The notes under the pieces were generated by a model, which saw nothing but the letters and a program-made list of their open reading frames with translations, searched no databases and was not told the DNA's origin. From Microbulbifer sp. VAAF005 (GTDB taxonomy: Bacteria; Pseudomonadota; Gammaproteobacteria; Pseudomonadales; Cellvibrionaceae), in NCBI RefSeq assembly GCF_030012985.1, contig NZ_CP120233.1, forward strand, positions 4,335,001 to 4,399,000: DNA of 64,000 nt, given 5' to 3'. Shown here one piece after another: positions 1 to 8,468 of this stretch (its first letter is position 1; the number at the start of each line of letters is the position of its first letter). The position numbers and the translations under genes were made by a program.

Positions 1-87
1 GTTGGCTTAATTAGTGTATTTTGATAAAGTTTATGAAAGTCTTCAGTAATAATCCCAAGCCCTGGTAGTTTAATACATTTTATTTCC

Positions 88-825
88 TTAACTTCCCTGC
101 TCGAATATCATTTTCAGTCTATCGGCTCCGGATCGGCTAGATATTAAAGTGGTTTTCTGTTCATCATCAATAATAACTGCCAGTTTTCCGTTCAAATAAC
201 GCTGAATTTCCGAGACTCTGTCCAGGTTAATTAGATAGCTCCGGTGTAGGCGCAGAAATTGATCTGGATTAAGCTTTTGCTCTAGTTGATCTAAGCCCAT
301 TTGTAAGGGCTTGATGCCTTTCTCCGTATGAGCAATAATTGAACCTTGCTCCGACTTAATAAAATAAATATCGTTCAGATCAATAAAGGCCATACGATCA
401 TCGCACTTACTTACGAGGCGCTTTAGTGCTATCGAATCACCCCCTACCCGAGTACTGTTATGAATAAGTTTGATTCGCTTCTCCGCTTTTTCGATGGCAG
501 CTTTTAAGCGTTGCAATGGGAAGGGTTTAAGCAAGTAATCGATTGTATCGTGGTTAAAAGCATCAATAGCAAACTTAGAATACGCTGTTGTGAAAATAAT
601 ATAGGGTTGGTAAGTTAGGGCATCTAGTACATCCAATCCACTAAGATGAGGCATTTCAATGTCCATCAGTAATAATTGTGGCTGATGCTCCTCGATCAAT
701 GTTAATGCTTCCAGTCCAGATTTTGCTTCGGCAACCAATTCAATAGACTTAATAGTTGCCAGTTGAGCTTTTAATTTATTCCTTGCCGGTGCTTCATCTT
801 CGGCAATAATGACCCTTAAATTCAT
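88..825 (-). CDS. LytTR-family response regulator
   Basis: Two-component response regulator of 245 residues. The N-terminal receiver domain (about residues 3-120) has the acidic pair after VIIAED, the phospho-acceptor Asp in LLLMDIEMP and the YLLKPF motif. The C-terminal half (about 140-240) is a LytTR DNA-binding domain, with the typical FLRLHRSYLINLDRV stretch. Its start overlaps the end of the upstream sensor kinase by 4 bases, so the two are almost certainly translationally coupled and function as a pair. LytTR regulators bind short direct repeats in promoters; the target here cannot be told. Family assignment is firm. Confidence 0.93.
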   Translation of the reverse strand: MNLRVIIAEDEAPARNKLKAQLATIKSIELVAEAKSGLEALTLIEEHQPQLLLMDIEMPHLSGLDVLDALTYQPYIIFTTAYSKFAIDAFNHDTIDYLLKPFPLQRLKAAIEKAEKRIKLIHNSTRVGGDSIALKRLVSKCDDRMAFIDLNDIYFIKSEQGSIIAHTEKGIKPLQMGLDQLEQKLNPDQFLRLHRSYLINLDRVSEIQRYLNGKLAVIIDDEQKTTLISSRSGADRLKMIFEQGS

Positions 826-1844
826 ACAGACATCTCAACTTTAACGTGGGCACCGTTTTGATTGCTTAGAGTAAGTTTTCCATTTGGTCGTAGCTCAATG
901 CGCTGGCGCAAATTATGAATTCCAGTTCCCTGTGAGTGGATAAAACTAAGAACGCTTTCCTGAAATCCATATCCGTTATCTGCGACTTCAATAATTACCT
1001 TGTCATTCTTTAAGTAGATACGACATTGAATCTGTAAGCTTTCTATTGTACGGCAATGTTTGAAGCAATTCTCAAAAATTGGCTGTAATAATAGGGGAGG
1101 GATAGAGACATCACTGGCTCTTGGGTCTACCGTAATCTCTACCTTCAAATTATCACCAAAACGTACTTTTTCTATCTCTAAATACTTATTAATTAGTTCA
1201 ATTTCTTCTTTGATTGTAGTTTCTTCTAGCTCGCCAGTGTCGAGAGAATACCTCAAAATATCTGCCAGTTTATGTAAAACCTCATCAGCAAGGTGTGGAT
1301 CGCTATGAATATAGGAGGAGATTGTATTAAGACTGTTAAACATAAAGTGTGGATTTAGCTGATAACGTAATGTTTGTAATTTTGCTTTCTGCATGGCGAG
1401 CTTTTGCTCAGAGGCTTTATGGCGGTATTCCAGCATGGCGTAAGAACAGTATAAACAGGTAGCCCACATTAGCCCATTAAAAATAATACCCAGTCCCATA
1501 TTCAATCCGCCTTCGACATTAAAGGCGTACTCTATAAACCAGCTAACGCACTGGTTGCCAATAGTCATATGGACTACCAGGATCATCCACTCTATTAACA
1601 ATGAATGAAACCCTCTGCGTCTAAGGCGCAATACAATGAGAGCTGTGGACCAAGTGGGTAGCCAATAAAAGAAAACAAACCATATTGGAGCACCAGTGAG
1701 GGCACTGCTAACCGAACTTATATCTCCTGATTCAAAAAAGACAAATACGCAAGCTATATCTAGTAACAAAACGACGACAAATGATTTCGCAAAGAAAGGA
1801 TGCTTAAGATCTTTTAGTATTGACATAAAATATGTGATGAGCAA
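822..1844 (-). CDS. LytS/YpdA-type sensor histidine kinase
   Basis: Membrane sensor kinase of 340 residues. The first ~140 residues contain several hydrophobic segments consistent with four or more membrane helices and no recognisable periplasmic sensor domain. A short coiled linker leads to the His_kinase motif LNPHFMFNSLN, where the His is the likely phosphorylation site. A HATPase domain follows, with the N-box around LLLQPIFENCFKHC and the ADNGYGF G-box. This architecture is typical of partners of LytTR regulators, and the gene is the first of a two-gene operon with the regulator. The stimulus is unknown. Confidence 0.92.
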   Translation of the reverse strand: MLITYFMSILKDLKHPFFAKSFVVVLLLDIACVFVFFESGDISSVSSALTGAPIWFVFFYWLPTWSTALIVLRLRRRGFHSLLIEWMILVVHMTIGNQCVSWFIEYAFNVEGGLNMGLGIIFNGLMWATCLYCSYAMLEYRHKASEQKLAMQKAKLQTLRYQLNPHFMFNSLNTISSYIHSDPHLADEVLHKLADILRYSLDTGELEETTIKEEIELINKYLEIEKVRFGDNLKVEITVDPRASDVSIPPLLLQPIFENCFKHCRTIESLQIQCRIYLKNDKVIIEVADNGYGFQESVLSFIHSQGTGIHNLRQRIELRPNGKLTLSNQNGAHVKVEMSV

Positions 1845-1950
1845 TAGCTATCATAGCTTATTTTTGGTTGGCAAATTATATTGGGAATAAATAAGATAAG
1901 ATAGTTTTAATTCAACCCAGCTTGATGTGTTTTCTTGTTATCTAAAGGTG

Positions 1951-1994
1951 AGTATCAGCACCCATAAATTACAACTTAAATGGGTGCGGATACT
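1951..1994 (-). terminator. Long imperfect hairpin downstream of the amidohydrolase gene
   Basis: Two arms of 15 bases (1951-1965 and 1980-1994) are complementary with one mismatch, separated by a 14-base AT-rich loop. The hairpin lies 12 bases beyond the amidohydrolase stop codon and upstream of the kinase gene. It has no long T-run, so it could be a weak terminator, an mRNA-stabilising structure or an operator for the two-component operon. Confidence 0.5.
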
Positions 1995-2005
1995 ATGAGG
2001 TTCTT

Positions 2006-3382
2006 TTATATTCTATGGTCTTTCTTCTCCGAAGAAGATTCACAACTGGAACCGATAGGGGGAGTGGCGTAACTCTTCTCGATGAGCTGTTTTCTCTCTA
2101 CCGGCACACCTGCAAGATAGATTTTTTCTGGGTTTGTAATTGCTTGTATGTTCTCAATAGGATTTTTATTTAGCAGAATAAAGTCAGCACGTTTTCCCTG
2201 GGATATTGACCCTATATTCTCACTTGCATTCAAAGTTGTTGCTGCAACCTGTGTCGTGGCGAGTAAAATTTGCTGGTTGGATAGACCCGCCTTGTGCAAC
2301 GCTAATATCTCGCTTATTAAACCCAGTCCGTGTGGTGAATAGGGATTGCCGGAGTCAGAGCCAGCGCCAATTTTAATACCGGCTTTAGCAAGCCTTATCA
2401 CATTATTATATGCTACGGATTTTTTCTGCCACGCTATCTCTCTAATGGTTGTTGGCGCTTGGACTTCGTTAAATAGGCAGGCCTGCATTTTAGGGTGTAT
2501 AGGCGCCAAGTCTAATTGACTGATAGATTGATGCTCATGTTCATCCCCCTGATTATGATATACCGACAGAGTGGGTATATAGGTAACCTTGTTTTGTTGC
2601 ATGAGTTCTATAAACTCATTGTCCACGGGCTCAAAATTAATACCGTGGGCTAAAGCTGTGGCACCGGCCCTGATTGCTCGTTTTCCATCTTCCAGGGTGG
2701 AGACATGAACAAAAAACGGCAAGTTGGCGCTTTGGGAGCGTTTACCGATCTCTTCGAGTACATCATCTGAAAGCGGGATGGTAGTACCATCAAATGTCTC
2801 TATGATGGCTTTGGTTAACTTTGGTTGATAACTTAAATGTACATCCCAGCTCGCGCTGATTTGCTCAACACTATCAATCTCATGAACTTTCACCCCGAAT
2901 TGGGTACCGTGACCTTTAGGGTTGGTGAAGGCGGGACCGGATGCAAACACTAGTGGGGCCGAATCGTCCAGCTGGATTATAAGCTGCATCATCTCGCTGG
3001 ACATCAGAAGGTCCGTAACAGTGGTAACACCATAATAGAGATGATTGTTTAAGTTGGTTTCTAGCGGCAGATGCTGATAATTCTTATAAGTTGACCCTGA
3101 TGCACTCAAGTGCACATGTAAATCGATTAAGCCCGGTATCGCATATTTACCTTGTGCGTCGTGGGTACTCTCAGCAGGTAGGGCTGTCCTGGTCATTGGA
3201 GTGATTCTGGCTATGCGGTCATCTTGAATGTAGATACGGCTTTTCTCGCTAAAACCCTCCGCATTACTGGTTAATATTTGTACATTATCGATTCTTAAAT
3301 CGTAGTCATTCTTTTTCGTTTCCAGGGCGAAACTATTACTTGAGGCTAATAGTAAACTAAAGGCAGTGGCTGTAACTTTCAT
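2006..3382 (-). CDS. Exported imidazolonepropionase-like amidohydrolase
   Basis: Metal-dependent hydrolase of 458 residues from the start chosen here. The amidohydrolase fold is shown by the HxH metal motif in LIDLHVHLSA, later His residues in FFVHVS and ALAHG, and the distal Asp in GAGSDSGNP. The start at 3382 was preferred over an upstream one at 3463 because it follows a GGAAAAG ribosome-binding site and gives a clear signal peptide (MKVTATAFSLLLASSNSFA). The enzyme should therefore act in the periplasm. Related proteins include prolidase-like and imidazolonepropionase-like amidohydrolases; the substrate cannot be deduced. It stands alone, with a hairpin after the stop. Confidence 0.88.
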   Translation of the reverse strand: MKVTATAFSLLLASSNSFALETKKNDYDLRIDNVQILTSNAEGFSEKSRIYIQDDRIARITPMTRTALPAESTHDAQGKYAIPGLIDLHVHLSASGSTYKNYQHLPLETNLNNHLYYGVTTVTDLLMSSEMMQLIIQLDDSAPLVFASGPAFTNPKGHGTQFGVKVHEIDSVEQISASWDVHLSYQPKLTKAIIETFDGTTIPLSDDVLEEIGKRSQSANLPFFVHVSTLEDGKRAIRAGATALAHGINFEPVDNEFIELMQQNKVTYIPTLSVYHNQGDEHEHQSISQLDLAPIHPKMQACLFNEVQAPTTIREIAWQKKSVAYNNVIRLAKAGIKIGAGSDSGNPYSPHGLGLISEILALHKAGLSNQQILLATTQVAATTLNASENIGSISQGKRADFILLNKNPIENIQAITNPEKIYLAGVPVERKQLIEKSYATPPIGSSCESSSEKKDHRI

Positions 3383-3724
3383 AAGAGTTTCTTTTCCTAT
3401 TGAGTTTTCGCCTAGCCTATAGCGACAGTAATCTCGGTGTTGAAAAAATGGACGAATCGACATATTCGTAGATGAACGAACAGTTTAAGCCTGTGAGTGG
3501 TGTGGCATTGAGGTGAGTTGTGGGGGCTGCTCCTGGCTTGTTAAGGTTAGCCTTGGCTATGAAGGGCAGTTCAAAGCAGTTTCTTGATCGATATAAAGGA
3601 TGGCAGGCTTGAAATCGCTTGTTGCAGCATATGTTGCGACATCCTGGGAAATCTGTCAGCTGGCTTTTGCCTACTCAATTGAGACGATCTCCATAGGCTT
3701 TGCCCGGCCCTATATCTTTACTAT
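3383..3724. other. Intergenic stretch without a recognisable gene
   Basis: The bases just upstream of the amidohydrolase start probably hold its promoter, but no convincing -35/-10 pair was found. No open frame or RNA gene was recognised. Confidence 0.5.
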
Positions 3725-3788
3725 CTTTAAATGCTCAAGCAATCGCAGTGGCCATTCATGAGATTTGCGCGCTACGTGGAATAGGCAT
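3725..3788 (-). pseudogene. 5'-end remnant of a RAYT transposase gene
   Basis: On the minus strand an ATG at 3788 begins MPIPRSAQIS, matching the MTLPRSTQISLDAT start of the intact RAYT at 8469-9455. A stop codon follows at once and the homology then fades. The start region also resembles that of the decayed copy ending at 4809, including the bases just upstream (AACCAATG). This is a short relic carrying only the first dozen or so codons. Confidence 0.55.
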
Positions 3789-3826
3789 TGGTTGCTCCCT
3801 ATCTCTCTGTTTCAAAAAATAATGAA

Positions 3827-4258
3827 TTACTTGTAGTCGTTGACTAGCTGCCCATTTGATGATTCTTTGAATTGAGGGTGTTCGTCATCAATTTCGTAAA
3901 AATCAGATTTTTCGCCGGTGAAAATATGCCCCATAGTTTTCAACCCGGTTGGGCCATCTAGTGATCCTGCAATAATTCCAGTGGCATCGAGATTAAATGG
4001 TTCCCAGAATAGGCTCGAGCCACATTGCTGGCAGAAGCCTCTGCGAGCTACGTCTGATGTTTTATACCACGCCAGCCCGTCATCTTTTGTTATCTTAAGA
4101 TTGACTTTGCGGGCCTTTGTATGAGGGCCGAAATTTCCATGTAGTTTTTGACACATACTACAGTGACAGTTAACTACATTGCGTAGTGGCCCTTTAACCT
4201 CGTACCGCACAGCTCCACACAAGCAACTACCGGAAGTAATTGAATTCTTGCTGTTCAT
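3827..4258 (-). CDS. GFA/CENP-V domain zinc-binding protein
   Basis: Protein of 143 residues with the Cys pattern of the GFA (glutathione-dependent formaldehyde-activating) fold: GSCLCGAVRYEV near the N-terminus, NCHCSMCQK at about residues 30-38 and FCQQCGSSLFWEP at about 75-87. These Cys residues coordinate zinc. Family members have been linked to glutathione-adduct chemistry, but most are of unknown function and a formaldehyde role should not be assumed. The gene sits between two RAYT relics, and its start lies within the frame-shifted tail of the 4311-4809 pseudogene. Its length is normal, so it appears intact. Confidence 0.85.
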   Translation of the reverse strand: MNSKNSITSGSCLCGAVRYEVKGPLRNVVNCHCSMCQKLHGNFGPHTKARKVNLKITKDDGLAWYKTSDVARRGFCQQCGSSLFWEPFNLDATGIIAGSLDGPTGLKTMGHIFTGEKSDFYEIDDEHPQFKESSNGQLVNDYK

Positions 4259-4310
4259 ATAATGAGCCTATAGGTGCAAAAACTTGCTTAAATAGGGATT
4301 GTTTTGGTGA

Positions 4311-4809
4311 CAAGGGCTTTTTCATGAGTAGGGCCTGGGACTTAAAACGGCCCTCCCAGAAGCGGCCGGTACAGTTATCTTGGGCATTGGCTTGGCGGGC
4401 AATAGATTCGTTTAAGCAGCGTATAAACCAGCTGAGTTCCATTAGGCGGTTTCGCCATAGGTCAATGATTTCTTTGAATTTGTTGTGATCGAGAGTATCC
4501 CCCTGAAGATGGCGTAGGGCCAAGCTGGAGGCTTTGAATATGTTCTGCCAGTAGGTATCAGGCCAGTTCAGCGCTTTTTCTTTGTCTATATAAAGTACAG
4601 CATGGTAATGGTTGTTCATTACTGCATAGGCCGCGATATCAATAGTGGAGACTGAAGCCAGATCGTGCATCCTAGATTCAGTCCACTCGCGACAATACTC
4701 ATAGTTTTTACCAGACTCTGTATCTCTGCTACACAGAAATGCTCTTCTTACTCAGCGGGAGACACAGTGATAATAGGACGTCGCATTGAGAGCTGCGTGG
4801 AAGATGCAT
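4311..4809 (-). pseudogene. Decayed RAYT (REP-associated tyrosine transposase)
   Basis: Clear relic of the same family as the intact gene at 8469-9455. Shared blocks include the HUH-type motif NNHYHAVLYI, the LRHLQGDTLDH region and CLNESIARQAN...CTGRFWEGRFKSQALL. Three lesions are visible: an indel within the first dozen codons, a nonsense codon (TGA at 4752-4754 on the complement, where the intact copy has a Cys codon) and a 1-base deletion near 4325 just after SQALL. After the deletion the product runs into unrelated residues and the C-terminal half is missing. The locus cannot make an active transposase. Confidence 0.85.
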
Positions 4810-4846
4810 TGGTTACGCCCTATTTGAAGGGCTATTTAAATAGTAT

Positions 4847-5599
4847 TTGATCCGGTATTTTATGTGGTGTCAATATGGGTGGCGCTTGGAGTCACTACCT
4901 TTTGTGGGTGTCCAGAATTGCCCAACTTTGAGTAGCCCAATTCCCGATGAAACAACGATTCTTAACTTTCGCCACTTATTGGAGCTCAATCAGCTAGGTG
5001 CAGCTCTTTTTGATGAAATCAACAAGCATCTTGCTGAGAATGGCATGGTGCTGCGTGAAGGCACGATTGTAGATGCCACTATTATCTCTGCGCCAACTTC
5101 AACCAAGAATAAAAAGAAAAAACGTGATCCAGAAATGCATCAAACAAAGAAAGGCAATCAGTGGCATTTTGGAATGAAAATGCATATCGGGGTTGATGAT
5201 GTGCTCGGAGTAATACATAGCATAGATACAACAGCAGCCAATTCGCATGATGTCACAACCACAGAGCGAGTTCTCCACGGGGAGGAGAAAAGAATCTGGG
5301 GAGACTCTGGGTACATTGGTGCGGAGAAACGTGAAGAGTTGAAAGAGCGGGAGGCGGATTGGTACATAGCAATGAAGCCGAGTAAGCTAAAAACTCTTCC
5401 AGGGCGTGATGCACTCCGTAAAGCGGAAAAGATCAAGGCGCAGATAAGAGCAAAGGTCGAGCACCCCTTTCGATACATAAAACGGGTATTTGGTTATGAC
5501 AAGGTCCGCTATCGGGGACTGGTAAAAAATACTGAGAGGCTGTGCTTACTGGCAGGCTTTACCAACTTATTAATAGGGAGAAAATACTTGGCCACCTAG
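4847..5599 (+). pseudogene. IS5-family transposase, N-terminally truncated
   Basis: DDE transposase of the IS5 group. The catalytic triad is visible: Asp in EGTIVDATIISAP, Asp in WGDSGYIGA and Glu in RAKVEHPFRYIKR. The block NKKKKRDPEMHQTKKGNQW and the following GMKMHIGVDD match IS5 closely. The open frame is about 250 residues against about 330 for the family, and the first ~90 residues are absent or scrambled. A short IS5-like piece (IRYFMWCQYGW) is followed by sequence containing the repeat seen at 9624-9650 and then by intact IS5 sequence from PDETTILNFRH. No complete terminal inverted repeats were recognised. Probably inactive. Confidence 0.85.
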
Positions 5600-5688
5600 G
5601 GGTGGTGCGCCTGAAATCCGCCAACTGGGGATTTTAGGTGAAAAATTAGGGGACTATTACGCGAAAATTACGCGTTTGTGCGTAATAA

Positions 5689-6081
5689 AGTGAATTTTTC
5701 AAGCAGCTCAGCTTAATTCTGGAAAAATGCTTCGTTGATCAGAGGGTCCCTAAGTATGAAGTTAATTTTCATAGAAAGACTGCTTCTCTTCCAAAAAATA
5801 TTGCCGATATAGTGCTTTATGAAGACATAGGCGCTTTGGGTTCTTGGCTGCAGACCCTTTGTGTTGCATGTGATGAAATTACTAATAACGCGAAGATGAC
5901 AGAAGATTCTGTGCAAGCCTTTGTTAAGCATTATGGGTCATACGATATGGCATGTCGGGCCATTTTTCATTTAAGTTGGTTTAACATGCTGGCTAGATAC
6001 TCTGATTCTACTGGTGTTCCCTTTGAAAGTGACCAAGTTCTAGATGGGGTCGCCTCTCCTACTAGAATGCACAAGCATTAG
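5689..6081 (+). pseudogene. Fragment of an AhpD-like (carboxymuconolactone decarboxylase family) protein
   Basis: An open frame without a proper start runs from the stop codons near 5683 to 6081. Its translation resembles the C-terminal half of CMD/AhpD-like proteins, notably ACDEITNNAKMTEDSVQAF, FHLSWFNMLARYSDSTG and the closing VPFE. The N-terminal half, with the usual peroxidatic Cys region, is missing where the IS5-type relic ends. The simplest reading is a gene cut by the insertion or by a deletion next to it. Family assignment is moderate. Confidence 0.55.
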
Positions 6082-6251
6082 TTAATAATCTTATTGTTCG
6101 GCTCGGGATTGAGGAATTCACTATTTTTAAACTTTACCCATATTTGCTTAGTCAAGATGTTGCATTCAATACCCCAGCAATGTGGATAATTTAGAATTGC
6201 AGATTAAGCTGACAATGGCCTAGGTTTTTATTGCATTAAGGGCAGATGATT

Positions 6252-6416
6252 ATGGGAAAAAATATACACCGATACGCCATTTTTGCTGAGCGGGTTCAAG
6301 TGATGGACGGCGGAGCAGAGAGCTTTAGAGGCTCTGCGCCGACTCAGGAGGCGGCAAAGGAGCTGGCAGAGAAAATTGCTAAATCCCAAAAAGCGCAGTT
6401 TTATTTCTGGCTGTAA
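6252..6416 (+). CDS. Small protein of 54 residues
   Basis: A short open frame with ATG at 6252 preceded by AAGGG nine bases upstream. The product starts MGKNIHRYAIFAERVQ, continues with a charged, Ala/Lys-rich amphipathic helix (about residues 29-46) and ends in QFYFWL. It has no signal peptide and no membrane segment. The amino-acid composition looks protein-like. No family is recognised. It lies in a decayed neighbourhood, so expression is not assured. Confidence 0.4.
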   Translation: MGKNIHRYAIFAERVQVMDGGAESFRGSAPTQEAAKELAEKIAKSQKAQFYFWL

Positions 6417-6723
6417 ATTTTGCACACTAGGTATTGATTCTTTTTTTTGAGGGGGAGTAAGGTAGGGATGGATATGTCTGTAGGTGAAGTCTTATTAGGC
6501 AGAATTTTATGCCAATGCAAATATCTACTAATGCTGAAGTTTGCTGATCTATTGTAGAGTTAATTTATCAATGTAATTGGTACAGGTGTGTAATCTTGAT
6601 GTTTGGCGGCAAAAAAAGATTATCAAGCGCCTTTTTATAACTTTATTTTTATAATTTATGTACAAATGAAAAATAATCTCTATCTTTTTTTGGGGGGTAA
6701 AATCATAAAATAAAAGGTGTCAA
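6417..6723. other. AT-rich intergenic stretch upstream of the 6.7-8.3 kb gene group
   Basis: Strongly AT-rich, with runs such as TTTTTATAATTTATG near 6650. It probably holds the promoter of the plus-strand genes that follow, but no clear -35/-10 pair could be fixed. Confidence 0.4.
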
Positions 6724-7520
6724 ATGACTGTCATTGTGTTACTTCTAAGTTTAATATCGGTACCGATGCAGAAATCAGGCCAGAATTTAACTCCGGCCAT
6801 GAATGAAGAGTATGTCCTTGGTGTTTTCAAAGAGACATTTAATTCTGATGTGGATATTGATCATGAGTGGATGATGAATGTAGATCATCACGTTGCTGGA
6901 AAAAAAGATTCAGGATGGTGTTTGATCAAGTTGATGCAGGTGAAGAGGTGGATTATTTAGAAGGCTATGGAGTGAAAAAAAATAGTAATGGAAGTTATAC
7001 AATATCACTTAAGGATCACGTAGGTTGGGTGACGATCTCCGAGCTGTTCATGCCTTTAAAATATGAGCATTTAAGTGAAAATGATAGAGAGAGCTTGATT
7101 GCGCGTGGTTTAAATGAAAAGGATCTACAGATCATTGAGGTTTATCTTAAGAAAAACAACATTCTAAAACTTCGGCAATGGGCACTGTATGATTATCTTC
7201 AAGATTCCTCGGAGAGACTGGTAAGTATATGCAATTCAAAAAACGGGCGAGGAAGGGCTCTTGAAACATATAAAAACGAAATTAAAGCTATAGAATTTGA
7301 GGTAGAGGATAAATGGGCTCGTAAACTGTACTCTGAACTTGATGCCAGGGCTCAGAGGGTTCTTTTGTCATACTTGACTGAATCTTTAGGTAGTTTGTCT
7401 TTTGCAAGAACAAAAAATTTTGATGCTTCAGTGGATAATTTTTTTAAGAGTCTAGAGAGAAAAGAGTATTTAGATGGCTTTAAAAATGAAATTAATAAGG
7501 AGGAAAAAGATGAAGGCTAA
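6724..7520 (+). CDS. Putative exported protein interrupted by a -1 frameshift
   Basis: Two overlapping frames read as one protein. The first (from 6724) starts with a hydrophobic, signal-like MTVIVLLLSLISV and runs through FNSDVDIDHEWMMNVDHH. The second continues with VFDQVDAGEEVDYLEGYGV to the stop at 7520. The join lies at seven A residues, 6900-6906, in phase A-AAA-AAA; one missing A or a -1 ribosomal slip restores a product of about 265 residues. The C-terminal part is charged and helical (LNEKDLQIIEVYLKK, AIEFEVEDKWARKLY). No family is recognised. It overlaps the next gene by 11 bases. Confidence 0.55.
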
Positions 7521-8055
7521 AATTTTCATGTTTGCATTTCTGCTTGTTTCTGATGGGGCGTTGGCGATTGCAACTATCCAGATAAAATCGTTTTCGGCAT
7601 CACAAAGGATTGACTCTCAGCCGGAACATGTTGAAATAATCTCAAAAGCCGAAGTGAGTTCAACGGTGCCACATATAACGGCTACATTTGGGTATGATTT
7701 TAGCTGTCCTGGGATTATATCAGGGGAGCTACGGGAAGAGGTCTCAGTTAGTCAGAGCTTTGTTAGGTTTCTACCTATTGAATATTCAAATGTTGGGCAG
7801 GATATTCCTGGATACCCTACATGGTCTGGTGGCTCTAATAATACTAGTTGCCTTTTGAATGCTAAATGGACTGCAAAAAACGCTTATGGTGTGGGCGTTA
7901 CATTTGCAGGTGTTGGTGTCGATTTCCAAGTTAATCTTCCAGATGATGTAAAAAGTGCCAATCAAAATGTAACAGTTCAGCGTCATTTTGATCACGCCTG
8001 CCCCCCGACTCCAGATGATAACTGTGGGCCAGGCACCAACACTATGTGTCCTTAG
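7510..8055 (+). CDS. Secreted hypothetical protein
   Basis: Protein of 181 residues starting at the ATG at 7510, which follows an AAGGAGG ribosome-binding site and gives a standard signal peptide (MKAKIFMFAFLLVSDGALA). The mature part is rich in Ser, Val and Thr, like a beta-sandwich, and has a few Cys residues (SCPG, NTSCLLN and a Cys-containing tail ending DNCGPGTNTMCP). It overlaps the preceding gene by 11 bases and is followed 19 bases later by another gene, so the three probably form an operon. Function unknown. Confidence 0.65.
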   Translation: MKAKIFMFAFLLVSDGALAIATIQIKSFSASQRIDSQPEHVEIISKAEVSSTVPHITATFGYDFSCPGIISGELREEVSVSQSFVRFLPIEYSNVGQDIPGYPTWSGGSNNTSCLLNAKWTAKNAYGVGVTFAGVGVDFQVNLPDDVKSANQNVTVQRHFDHACPPTPDDNCGPGTNTMCP

Positions 8056-8074
8056 GTAAAAAAATGAGGCTAAC

Positions 8075-8287
8075 ATGAAAGTTGAAGCTATAACAAAGCG
8101 TATTTTTTTGGTTTTAAGGGGTACTTTAATTGTATTACTTGCATTTGGTATGACTGGAAGAGGTTACTCCCACCCTTGTACATATACAGATCCAATTATT
8201 ATTGATCTTGGTAGAGATGGAATTAACCTTGCTGAACGAGGTAATGGTGTTTATTTTGATATATCTGCAACAGGCGAAAAGATCTAG
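8075..8287 (+). pseudogene. Truncated exported protein with a DxGxDGI-like start
   Basis: A 70-residue open frame with an N-terminal hydrophobic segment (IFLVLRGTLIVLLAFGM) and then PIIIDLGRDGINL and GVYFDISATG. This resembles the conserved opening of large surface or RTX-type proteins (usually DLDGDGI followed by VxFD). Such proteins continue for hundreds of residues, but here a TAG follows EKI and the next ~180 bases are not open in any frame. It is most likely the surviving start of a larger gene. Confidence 0.45.
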
Positions 8288-8468
8288 GACAGCCAAAGAC
8301 TGAAGGGTGGTGCCGGCAATAGGGCTAGCTGACCATCTGGCGGCTCTTTCTCTTTGGTTTACAGGTAAAGGAGATGAAATTCTGGGAATTGCTGGTTAGG
8401 TTTTGGAAATCGCGCTTTTGGATAAAAGGGCGGTAATCGTGCTGTTGAGTACTTGAGGCCGGGGCAGA

